A stretch of 5,702 nt of DNA from an uncultured Bacteroidales bacterium (GTDB taxonomy: Bacteria > Bacteroidota > Bacteroidia > Bacteroidales > UBA932). Positions 1-5,702 of the stretch are shown here, in pieces. The notes below the pieces were generated by a model. The model worked only from the letters and a program-made list of their open reading frames with translations. It did no database searches and was not told where the DNA came from. The stretch lies in assembly GCA_900317065.1 (NCBI GenBank), contig ONFK01000118.1:1-5702 (forward strand). The letters are read 5' to 3'. Position 1 is the first letter of the stretch. Each line of letters begins with the position of its first letter. Made by a program: the position numbers and the translations under genes.

Positions 1-364
1 TTTCAAGGCCGATGACGGCACGGTGATTGTACATAAGAAGGCTTGTCCGGAGGTAGAGAAACTGGCCCTGGAATACGGCAGTTCCCGTTTCGTGGTGGTA
101 GACAATTTCGACTCCGAATTCGAAGACTTCCCCGTGCGGCTCTCGCTCCGCGGAATCGACAAGAAAGGGCTGCTGAGCAAGATCAGCCAGTTCATTTCCC
201 TGACAATGGAGATCAACATACGCGAGATACATCTGGGAGGCAAGGACGGCGTCGTTGAAGGATACATCGAGATGCTGGTTCACGACAAGAAGAACCTGGA
301 AGCGATGATTCACGGCCTGCTGAGCATCGACGGCCTTCAGGACGTCATCAGAACGGATATATGA
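1..364 (+). CDS. RelA/SpoT-family (p)ppGpp synthetase/hydrolase, C-terminal end (5' truncated)
   Basis: The reading frame is open from the window edge (first whole codon at 2) to TGA at 362-364, so 120 C-terminal residues are visible. The first ~35 residues hold GTVIVHKKACPEVEKLA, which resembles the His/Cys-containing end of the RIS (zinc-finger-like) domain of long RelA/SpoT proteins. From about residue 44 to the end is an ACT domain, beginning PVRLSLRGIDKKGLLSKI with the usual beta-alpha-beta pattern (parent protein turns over GTP/ppGpp; ACT domain is regulatory). The HD hydrolase and synthetase domains lie outside the window, so I cannot say whether the enzyme makes ppGpp, degrades it, or does both, and I assign no symbol. 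The GTG at 23 is internal, not a start. The stop overlaps the next gene's ATG as ATGA, suggesting translational coupling. Alternative: another ACT-domain protein, but the preceding RIS-like segment argues against that. Confidence 0.82.
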   Translation, partial: FKADDGTVIVHKKACPEVEKLALEYGSSRFVVVDNFDSEFEDFPVRLSLRGIDKKGLLSKISQFISLTMEINIREIHLGGKDGVVEGYIEMLVHDKKNLEAMIHGLLSIDGLQDVIRTDI

Positions 365-2157
365 TGAAGAAATACTTACCCCTCATAATCGCCATCCTGG
401 CATTGGCTGCACCGATGCTGACGCCGTCGTGCGCAAACACCACGACTCCCCCGTCAGGCGGGGACAAGGACACTATCCCTCCCTACATCACGAACATCCG
501 CCCGCTGCCGGGTGTCACCATGTTCCCATTGGAAAAGGGACGCATCGTATTCGAGTTCAACGAAAACATCAAGGTGAAGACTCCTTCGGACATTTTTCTC
601 TCTCCCCCTCTCGAGAAGAAGGTCAAGTCCAAGGCAAACGGCAAAAGCCTGGTCATTTCCTTTGACTGCCCCCTGGAGCCCAATACGACCTACACCCTGA
701 ATCTCAACTCGGCGATCGTGGACAATAACGAGGATAACCGTTTTCCCGGTTTCACCTACGTTTTCTCTACAGGCGAACAGATTGATTCCATGTTCCTGAC
801 CGGAACCGTACTCGACTGCAACACCCTTTCTCCTCTCAAGGGAGCGACGGTCATGCTCTACAAGGACCATTCCGATTCTGCGGTATTCCTCAGCAGGCCT
901 TTTGCGGCCGGCAAGACCGACGACTGGGGCTATTTCGTGATACCGTACATTCAGGATACTCTCTACAGGATGTATGCCATAAGCGACGCTTCCGGCGACA
1001 ATGTCTACTCGCCCGACGCCGACAGGATTGCTTTCATCGACTCTCTCATCCGTCCTGTATGGAAGGTTGCCGACAGCATCCCCGAGTTGCTGAAATACGA
1101 TATGACTGACACTCTCGGCTGCCGCGAGCGCCGGAGCCAGTACGAGCTCAAGGTTTTCCGCGAAAGGCCGGGCAAGCAGTACATTGTCAACAAGGTGCGC
1201 ACGTCGCCAAGATCCGCCTATATCACTTTCATGGCACAGGATGCCTGGATAGACTCCCTGTGGTTCGGAGGGTATCCTGCCGACAGGGTGATATCGCAGT
1301 TCAACATCCTGCAGGACAGCTTGGAACTGTGGCTCAACGACCGTCGTCCCGCTCCCGATACGCTGCATCTTTTCGTAAATTACAGGAAAACGGATACCCT
1401 GGGCGTCATGAGGCCGGAGCTTGAACATATACGTCTTGTAATGGAGCCTGAGGTGGCCAGGAACTACTCCAGAAGCCGCAGGCGCAACCTCAAGCACGAA
1501 GACACCACCTGCCTGTTCACGCTCAAGGCTGAGCCGGAGAATGTGGAAAAGGACGGCTTCATCCTCGAATTCAACTATCCAATCATCTACGAGAACTTTG
1601 ATTCACTGAAGTTCCGCTATGTCAATCCAAAGCAGAAAGAGTTTACCGACAAGTTCACCGTGGAGACGGATTCACTGAATCTGCGCCGCTACATTATACG
1701 TCCGAAAGTCAAGATGCAGCCGGGATTCGAGTATTTCCTGAAGGTGCCGCACAGGAGTTTCCGGGACATAAACGGTTTCTGGTCCGACAGTACCGAGGTA
1801 AAGGTTTCGCTGCCCACGGATGAATCCCTCAGCCTGCTCACAACCGTAATGCGCGGAGTGGACAGGAAGTTCATAGTGGACCTTCTCGACGAGAAACGCT
1901 CCAAGGTAATCCGCTCCTACATCATCGACAAGGATTGCAGCCTGTCCTTCCCCTATCTCAGAGAAGGAAAGTACTCAATACGCGTGGCCGACGACGGAAA
2001 CAGGAATTCCATAGTCGATACCGGAGACCTTCTCCAGCACCGCCAGCCGGAGCCTGTACGCTTCGTCAAATTCGGCGACAGCGAATACCTCGACGTAATC
2101 AAATCCGCTGAACTTGAACAGACTATAGATCTCTCCGAATTGTTCCGCAAACAATGA
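361..2157 (+). CDS. Ig-like (Big_5/SbsA-type) domain lipoprotein
   Basis: A 598-residue probable lipoprotein. The signal peptide has a K3K4 start, a hydrophobic core at residues 6-20 and a lipobox-like LTPSC with Cys24 as the probable lipidated residue (Pro at -2 is unusual). It is followed by a flexible TTTPPSGGDKD linker. Residues ~38-138 look like a bacterial Ig-like domain of the Big_5 type: DTIPPYI opening, IVFEFNENI strand, LEPNTTYTLNL, FTYVFSTG close. Residues ~145-225 resemble a carboxypeptidase-regulatory-like beta-sandwich (TGTVLDCNTLSPLKGATVML). The middle is unassigned, beta-rich sequence. Near the C-terminus DDGNRNSIVDTGD (544-556) followed by QPEPV resembles a calcium-loop-like motif. 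The acidic lipoprotein export signal often seen after Cys in Bacteroidota surface lipoproteins is not evident, so a periplasm-facing anchor is possible (inference). The start is the first ATG of ATGATG, coupled to the upstream stop; the 3' end is coupled to the beta-barrel gene. Function unknown; possibly outer-membrane assembly or stability. Confidence 0.85.
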   Translation: MMKKYLPLIIAILALAAPMLTPSCANTTTPPSGGDKDTIPPYITNIRPLPGVTMFPLEKGRIVFEFNENIKVKTPSDIFLSPPLEKKVKSKANGKSLVISFDCPLEPNTTYTLNLNSAIVDNNEDNRFPGFTYVFSTGEQIDSMFLTGTVLDCNTLSPLKGATVMLYKDHSDSAVFLSRPFAAGKTDDWGYFVIPYIQDTLYRMYAISDASGDNVYSPDADRIAFIDSLIRPVWKVADSIPELLKYDMTDTLGCRERRSQYELKVFRERPGKQYIVNKVRTSPRSAYITFMAQDAWIDSLWFGGYPADRVISQFNILQDSLELWLNDRRPAPDTLHLFVNYRKTDTLGVMRPELEHIRLVMEPEVARNYSRSRRRNLKHEDTTCLFTLKAEPENVEKDGFILEFNYPIIYENFDSLKFRYVNPKQKEFTDKFTVETDSLNLRRYIIRPKVKMQPGFEYFLKVPHRSFRDINGFWSDSTEVKVSLPTDESLSLLTTVMRGVDRKFIVDLLDEKRSKVIRSYIIDKDCSLSFPYLREGKYSIRVADDGNRNSIVDTGDLLQHRQPEPVRFVKFGDSEYLDVIKSAELEQTIDLSELFRKQ

Positions 2158-2957
2158 AAAGAATAGCCGTCATACTCTTGCTAATGTCATTTTTCCTGAA
2201 CTCCGGAGCCCAGGAAATCAACGACTACGACCTGATTGGAGTAAACTGCGGAATTACTTTCTCGCAGATGTCCTTCAATCCCCCGGTCAAACAGGAATGG
2301 CTCTTCAATCCTTTCTATGCCTCCGTCAACTATATCCATTATCTCAAGCTGTTCGATTACATGCCTTTCTTCGGATATCAGATTGGCATAGCCTACGGCC
2401 ACGAAGGATACAAGTTCAAGGAAAACAAGGAAACCGGCACGATCTACAAGATAGAAGGAGCTACGCAGGCGATCATGGATGTCGTGGAGGTTCCTTTCCT
2501 CGCGCATTTCCATTACGATGCCCTGCATTTCAAAATAATGGCGAATGCCGGCTTGTACGGCGGTTACAGGCGCACGATCCAAAGGTCCGGGCCCGATGTC
2601 GCCGCAGACCTGGAGAGAGCCTTCAAATCGACCGACCGGCAGCCGGACTACGGCCTCCAGGGAGGCGTAGGCCTGGGTTTCGTGTTCAATCCCTTCGAAT
2701 TTCATATAAATGCCCTGCTGAGGTATTCCTGGTCCAGCATCTACACGCCGGATTCATCGCCCAGCAGATACAATCAATACTATTACCGTTTCGCCTACCC
2801 GCTGGACCTCAATATCACGGCAGGAATCTACATCCAACTCACCAAACGTACGGGGGTGACATCCAAGGCCCTCAAGCGGCAGGCAAAAGAGATAGTAATC
2901 AAAGGATGGGAGCTTGAAAATGGAGAATCTGAAGAAACTGAAAGTCAGGATAGGTAA
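2154..2957 (+). CDS. PorT-like outer-membrane beta-barrel protein
   Basis: A 267-residue exported protein. Residues 1-19 form a signal peptide (KR, then a hydrophobic core of I/L/M/F) with likely cleavage after SGA, before Gln20. The rest alternates polar and hydrophobic residues with many aromatics and glycines in hairpin-like units (FGYQIGIAYGHEGYKF, IMANAGLYGGYRR, YGLQGGVGLGFVF, LNITAGIYIQL). This is the pattern of small outer-membrane barrels of the OMP_b-brl_2/PorT class. PorT in Porphyromonas serves type IX secretion, but this broad class has many unrelated roles, so I do not assign that one. The barrel seems to end near residue 228, leaving a charged 39-residue tail, basic then strongly acidic (ENGESEETESQDR). 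That is unusual, because barrels commonly end on an aromatic residue of the last strand. The ATG overlaps the lipoprotein stop by four bases (ATGA), with no Shine-Dalgarno, implying coupled expression. The tail's end overlaps ispG. Confidence 0.82.
   Translation: MKRIAVILLLMSFFLNSGAQEINDYDLIGVNCGITFSQMSFNPPVKQEWLFNPFYASVNYIHYLKLFDYMPFFGYQIGIAYGHEGYKFKENKETGTIYKIEGATQAIMDVVEVPFLAHFHYDALHFKIMANAGLYGGYRRTIQRSGPDVAADLERAFKSTDRQPDYGLQGGVGLGFVFNPFEFHINALLRYSWSSIYTPDSSPSRYNQYYYRFAYPLDLNITAGIYIQLTKRTGVTSKALKRQAKEIVIKGWELENGESEETESQDR
2908..2912 (+). promoter_or_regulatory. Possible Shine-Dalgarno (GGGAG) for ispG
   Basis: GGGAG lies seven bases before ATG 2920, inside the end of the beta-barrel gene. 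It favours ATG 2920 over the in-frame TTG at 2914. The adjacent AAAGGA (2901-2906) would instead sit seven bases from the TTG, so the choice is not certain. Bacteroidota depend little on such sites, and the match may be chance. Confidence 0.35.
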
Positions 2958-4185
2958 GGATCTCCTGATAGGAGAACCCGGGCACATCGTCGTCCAGACC
3001 ATGTGCAATACTCATACAGACGATATAGAGGGCACTGTGGCGCAATGCAGGCGTATGGCTGCCGCAGGTGCGGAGCTCATCCGCATAACCGTGCCCGGAA
3101 TGAAGGACGTCCCCCATATTGCCGAAATCAAGGCCCGCCTTCGTTCGGAAGGCATTGAAACGCCTTTGGTAGCCGATATCCATTTCTCGTCCGACACGGC
3201 GATCGCCGTTGCCAAGGTCGTGGAGAAAGTCCGCATCAATCCCGGCAACTTCAACCCGGACCACGAAGTCGCCAAGGCGCGTTTCGCGGAACTTATCGGG
3301 GTGTGCAGGGAATATGGCACTGCAATCCGCATCGGCATCAACCACGGCTCTCTCGGGCGGTATATCACGGAGAAATACGGCAATACTCCCCTGGCTATGG
3401 CCAAGGCGGCGATGGAGTGGCTGCAGATGTGCATCGACAATGAGTTCTACCAGGCTGTAGTCTCGCTGAAATCCAGCAATACCATCGTGATGGTAGAGGC
3501 GTACCGTCTTCTCCATTCTTTCATGGAAGAGAGCGGCGTACTGTTCCCCATGCATCTAGGCGTTACCGAGGCCGGCAATGGCGACAGCGGGCGCATAAAG
3601 TCCTGCGTCGGCATCGCGACTCTGCTGAATATGGGAATAGGCGACACGGTACGAGTCTCGCTGACTGAAGATCCCGTAAACGAAATCCCGGTTGCCAGAT
3701 ATCTGGCCGAGCGCTATGGCGGCAAGCCCGTTTCCATGCCTCCCTCCAGGGAGAGAAGCATTCTCGATGCCGCCTGCACCTTCGGCCCCTCCCTGCTGCT
3801 GCACGAAAGCGACACCGCCGACATCCATACCGGCATGGGTGAAGAGTTCGATGCCTATCTCACCGACGAAATAATGCAGGCGGCACGCAGGCGTTTCTAC
3901 AAACCCGAATACATCGCCTGCCCCGGATGCGGCCGCACGATGTACAATCTGCAGGAAGCCTTCGAAGCCGTCAAGGCCAGGACTTCTCACCTGAAGGGAA
4001 TGGTCATAGCCGTGATGGGATGCATCGTCAACGGTCCGGGCGAGATGGCGGATGCCGACTGGGGCTATGTCGGAGAGGGGAACGGCAAGGTCAGCATATA
4101 CAAAAAAAATGTACCGGTCCTGCGGCACATTCCCGAAGATGAAGCCCCGGACAAGTTACTGGAACTTATTGAATCTCAGCAATAA
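2920..4185 (+). CDS. ispG: 4-hydroxy-3-methylbut-2-enyl diphosphate synthase IspG (GcpE), short form
   Basis: IspG converts MEcPP to HMBPP, the penultimate step of the MEP isoprenoid pathway, in the cytosol using a [4Fe-4S] cluster. From ATG 2920 the protein has 421 residues. The TIM-barrel domain covers about 8-266, with VVQTMCNT, LVADIHFS, VRINPGN, RIGINHGSL, HLGVTEAGNG and GIGDTVRVSL. The cluster domain covers about 332-421: Cys334 and Cys337 (IACPGCGR), Cys368 (GCIVNGPGE) and Glu375, all the expected ligands. The C-terminal GEMADADWGYVG resembles the plant/Chlamydia/Bacteroidota type, which normally carries a large A* insert and exceeds 600 residues. Here only about 65 residues (nt 3715-3909) join the two domains. 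All ligands are intact, so it is probably active. An alternative start is TTG 2914 (423 residues). The gene overlaps the beta-barrel gene by 38 bases and converges on psd with a 20-base overlap. Confidence 0.96.
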   Translation: MENLKKLKVRIGKDLLIGEPGHIVVQTMCNTHTDDIEGTVAQCRRMAAAGAELIRITVPGMKDVPHIAEIKARLRSEGIETPLVADIHFSSDTAIAVAKVVEKVRINPGNFNPDHEVAKARFAELIGVCREYGTAIRIGINHGSLGRYITEKYGNTPLAMAKAAMEWLQMCIDNEFYQAVVSLKSSNTIVMVEAYRLLHSFMEESGVLFPMHLGVTEAGNGDSGRIKSCVGIATLLNMGIGDTVRVSLTEDPVNEIPVARYLAERYGGKPVSMPPSRERSILDAACTFGPSLLLHESDTADIHTGMGEEFDAYLTDEIMQAARRRFYKPEYIACPGCGRTMYNLQEAFEAVKARTSHLKGMVIAVMGCIVNGPGEMADADWGYVGEGNGKVSIYKKNVPVLRHIPEDEAPDKLLELIESQQ

Positions 4186-4186
4186 G
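4165..4186. repeat. 7-bp inverted repeat spanning both convergent stop codons
   Basis: CTTATTG (4165-4171) and CAATAAG (4180-4186) are perfect reverse complements separated by eight bases. One arm contains the psd stop (TTA at 4166-4168 on the plus strand, TAA on the minus); the other contains the ispG stop (TAA 4183-4185). The stem is AT-rich with two G-C pairs and no U-tract follows on either strand, so it is a poor intrinsic terminator by itself. Much of the symmetry follows from both proteins ending in Gln encoded CAA followed by TAA. It could still mark the boundary where the two transcripts end. Confidence 0.4.
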
Positions 4187-4822
4187 CGTCTCGCAGGCAG
4201 TAGTCAGGTCCCCGAGTTTCACTTTCACTTCCGCATCGATCGGGAGGAATATGTCCAGGCGTGATCCGAACTTGATTATGCCGCACTGCTCCCCTGCCTT
4301 GACTTTCATGCCGGGTTTGGCGTAGTTCACGATTCTGCGGGCAAAAGTGCCTGCATGCTGCTTGAACAGCACTTTGGCGCCGGAGTCGGTGCGTATGCAT
4401 ACCGATGTATGCTCGTTCTCTTCGGATGCCTTGGGCTTGAAGGCAAGAAGATGCTTGCCGGGATGGTACTTGTAGTAGGTGACTTCTCCGGTAACGGGCC
4501 AGAAATTGGCGTGTACGTCGAAGAAATTCATATATACGCATACCCTCTTGCAGTTCCGTTTCAGGTATTCCCCTTCGAAATACTCGTCGATGATGACAAC
4601 CTTGCCGTCCGCGGCGGAACTGACAAGCTTGTCGCTCCCGACGGGAGTGCGGTCCGGTACACGGAAAAAGAAAAGCTGCCAGATACAGAAAACCCATCCG
4701 AAAACGATGACAGGCCATTTGATCCAGGCAACAGGGACGAATCTCCATGTCAGATATATAAGAATGGCTGCAACAATGAACACTACCGCCAGCGTTCCGT
4801 ATGAGTCGTGATCTATCCGCAT
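4166..4822 (-). CDS. psd: Phosphatidylserine decarboxylase proenzyme (small bacterial type)
   Basis: Psd decarboxylates phosphatidylserine to phosphatidylethanolamine at the inner membrane. From ATG at 4822 the protein has 218 residues, close to the small Psd-related family. Two membrane segments lie at about 8-28 and 33-53, followed by FFFRVPDR. The soluble domain has SAADGKV (Asp72), FFDVHANFWPVTG (His104), YYKYHPGKHL, AGTFARRIV and KFGSRLDIFLP. Self-cleavage is expected between Gly186 and Ser187, Ser187 becoming the pyruvoyl group. Two motifs differ from the more usual SPADGKV and DVHVNR forms, but the His and Ser are kept. The open frame extends upstream to 4948, but that stretch overlaps cdsA in another frame and is not Psd-like. 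The ATG at 4822 sits two bases after the cdsA stop, so the genes are surely cotranscribed. The 3' end overlaps ispG on the opposite strand. No phosphatidylserine synthase gene is in view. Confidence 0.95.
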   Translation of the reverse strand: MRIDHDSYGTLAVVFIVAAILIYLTWRFVPVAWIKWPVIVFGWVFCIWQLFFFRVPDRTPVGSDKLVSSAADGKVVIIDEYFEGEYLKRNCKRVCVYMNFFDVHANFWPVTGEVTYYKYHPGKHLLAFKPKASEENEHTSVCIRTDSGAKVLFKQHAGTFARRIVNYAKPGMKVKAGEQCGIIKFGSRLDIFLPIDAEVKVKLGDLTTACETLIAEIQ

Positions 4823-4824
4823 AA

Positions 4825-5481
4825 TCAAATAAGGTTGAAAATCATAAGGTACAAGGTTCCGACGGGAACAGCCACCATGGAGCTGTCGAAACGGTCTAGC
4901 AGACCGCCGTGCCCGGGAATCAAATTCCCCGAATCCTTGACCCCGCATTTACGCTTGAGTTTGGATTCAAGGAGGTCGCCGCATACGCCGGCGCAGTGGA
5001 CAAGGACGGCCAGCCCCAGGCTGTGAACGAGAGGAAGGGGCAGCAGTCCGGTGCGATTCAGTATGAGCGAGGCGGCGGCGGTGAAGACAAGTCCGCCCCA
5101 GAATCCCGCCCAGGATTTATTGGGAGATATCTTCGGAGCCAGCTTGCGGCTTCCAGCCCTCTGCCCCAGGAGACTGCCTGTGCAGAAGGCACCCACGTCC
5201 GAACTCCATATCATGATGAAGAAGCAGAGTAGAAGGATGCCGGAGAACTTGCCGTGGATGAAGCCCAGCACAAGCAGTACCAGACCGTAACAGATAATTA
5301 ACAGAGGCCACAGTATCCTGTCAGACCCGGCCGTCGGCATCTTGAAAATTTCCACTATCATGCCTATGGTGATGAACGCGACAAGCGCTGCGAAAAGATA
5401 CTTGTTCAGCAGCAGCCCTGCCAACATCACCAGCACGAAACAGATTCCGGATATCGTCCTTACCAGTACTTTGTTCATCAT
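4825..5481 (-). CDS. cdsA: Phosphatidate cytidylyltransferase (CDP-diacylglycerol synthase)
   Basis: CdsA joins phosphatidic acid and CTP to give CDP-diacylglycerol, the precursor of phosphatidylserine and acidic phospholipids; it is an integral inner-membrane enzyme. The 218-residue product has hydrophobic segments at roughly 7-25, 28-46, 56-76, 79-98, 126-142, 150-168 and 202-217. The family signature is intact at residues 173-199: SKLKR, then KDSGNLIPGHGG, then DRFD. The upstream KISPNKSWAGFWGG (117-130) and SSDVGAF (93-99) motifs also fit. The length is well below the roughly 260-285 usual for the family, the shortage being in the N-terminal half before SSDVGAF, where one or two membrane segments appear absent. 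No frameshift is evident. The start is the first ATG of ATGATG (5481), which overlaps the ftsH stop as ATGA; Met2 is the alternative. There is no clear Shine-Dalgarno, consistent with coupling to ftsH. Confidence 0.93.
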   Translation of the reverse strand: MMNKVLVRTISGICFVLVMLAGLLLNKYLFAALVAFITIGMIVEIFKMPTAGSDRILWPLLIICYGLVLLVLGFIHGKFSGILLLCFFIMIWSSDVGAFCTGSLLGQRAGSRKLAPKISPNKSWAGFWGGLVFTAAASLILNRTGLLPLPLVHSLGLAVLVHCAGVCGDLLESKLKRKCGVKDSGNLIPGHGGLLDRFDSSMVAVPVGTLYLMIFNLI

Positions 5482-5702
5482 TTGTCTGTTTTGACCTTCG
5501 GCCCCAAAATCTGTTCGAGGTCGTCTGCAAATATAACTTCTTTTTCCAGAAGGATGTTCGCCACCTTCTCGAAAGCGTCGCGATTGTCCGACAGAATCTT
5601 GAGAGTGCGTCTGTGAACCTCTTCCACCAGGGTCTTGACCTCGCTGTCCATCAGTTCCGCCGTTTTCTCGGAATAGGGCTTGGTCATCCCGTAGCCGCGG
5701 GC
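5478..5702 (-). CDS. ftsH: ATP-dependent zinc metalloprotease FtsH, C-terminal end (5' truncated)
   Basis: The frame is open from the window edge (codon 5702-5700) to TGA at 5480-5478, giving 74 C-terminal residues. The stretch YGMTKPYSEKTAELMDSEV followed by TLKILSDNRDAFEKVANILLEKEVIFADDLEQILG is the helical end of the M41 peptidase domain of FtsH: a conserved tA..D.EV segment, then an alpha-helical pair with LLE.E. FtsH is a hexameric inner-membrane AAA+ protease that removes damaged or regulatory membrane and cytosolic proteins. The AAA+ module and the HEXXH zinc site lie outside the window. The Met at 5687 is internal, not a start. The C-terminus ends only about seven residues after the ILG motif (PKVKTDK), a short tail. 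The stop overlaps the cdsA start by four bases. Placement directly before cdsA and psd groups membrane quality control with phospholipid synthesis, though any regulatory link is inference. Confidence 0.9.
   Translation of the reverse strand, partial: ARGYGMTKPYSEKTAELMDSEVKTLVEEVHRRTLKILSDNRDAFEKVANILLEKEVIFADDLEQILGPKVKTDK

Noticed and set aside
454..1497. Long open frame (347 codons) on the minus strand inside the lipoprotein gene
   Set aside because: It is antisense to a clear signal-peptide protein with Ig-like domains, shows no recognisable motif, and is explained by codon bias of the plus-strand gene.
2154..2957. Assignment of the barrel as true PorT of the type IX secretion system
   Set aside because: No other secretion genes are nearby and the barrel class is broad; only the fold-level similarity is supported.
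2899..4128. Two minus-strand open frames (218 and 190 codons) under ispG
   Set aside because: They lie fully antisense to the strongly conserved ispG and contain no domain-like sequence; treated as shadows.
4823..4948. Upstream extension of the psd frame to 4948
   Set aside because: The extra 42 residues are Arg/Gly-rich, unlike any Psd N-terminus, and overlap the conserved cdsA signature in another frame. ATG 4822 gives a normal Psd start.
5687..5702. Met at 5687 as the start of a small 69-residue gene
   Set aside because: The frame stays open to the window edge and reads ARGYG before the Met, matching the interior of FtsH, so it is the end of a truncated gene.
1..5702. Mobile elements, CRISPR arrays, tRNA/rRNA genes or defence genes
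   Set aside because: No transposase, integrase, direct-repeat array, RNA gene or defence motif was seen; coding sequence fills the window and is all housekeeping or envelope related.

Overview
The window looks like chromosomal housekeeping DNA from a member of the Bacteroidota, probably the order Bacteroidales, with a moderately GC-rich genome (estimated by eye at slightly above 50%). Three things point there. Most starts lack Shine-Dalgarno sequences. The Ig-like lipoprotein and PorT-like beta-barrel are types common in that phylum. The FtsH tail (YGMTKPYSEKTA) and the IspG C-terminus (GEMADADWGYVG) also fit. Genus and species cannot be fixed by reading alone.

Layout: two tightly packed gene clusters converge. 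The plus-strand cluster (1-4185) holds the 3' end of a RelA/SpoT-family (p)ppGpp enzyme with its ACT domain, a 598-residue Ig-like lipoprotein, a 267-residue PorT-type outer-membrane beta-barrel, and ispG of the MEP isoprenoid pathway. The minus-strand cluster, read from 5702 down to 4166, holds the 3' end of ftsH, then cdsA and psd. Successive same-strand genes overlap by 4, 4 and 38 bases on the plus strand. On the minus strand they overlap by 4 bases, then are separated by 2. The last genes of the two clusters, ispG and psd, overlap tail to tail by 20 bases. Only two bases (4823-4824) are outside every gene, so no promoter for either operon lies between genes here, and both operons begin beyond the window.

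How the genes relate: the theme is the cell envelope and its control. CdsA makes CDP-diacylglycerol, and Psd makes phosphatidylethanolamine from the phosphatidylserine derived from it (the synthase, PssA, is not in the window). IspG supplies isoprenoid precursors for undecaprenyl carrier and quinones. FtsH is the membrane quality-control protease, and the RelA/SpoT protein sets growth-rate signalling. The lipoprotein and beta-barrel have no known specific function, but their translationally coupled arrangement suggests a shared outer-membrane role.

I found no mobile element, CRISPR array, RNA gene, phage or defence system. The points most worth checking are a short-form IspG that appears to lack most of the insert domain usual in this phylum, the inverted repeat spanning both stop codons at the convergent junction, the lipoprotein/beta-barrel pair, and a shortened CdsA.
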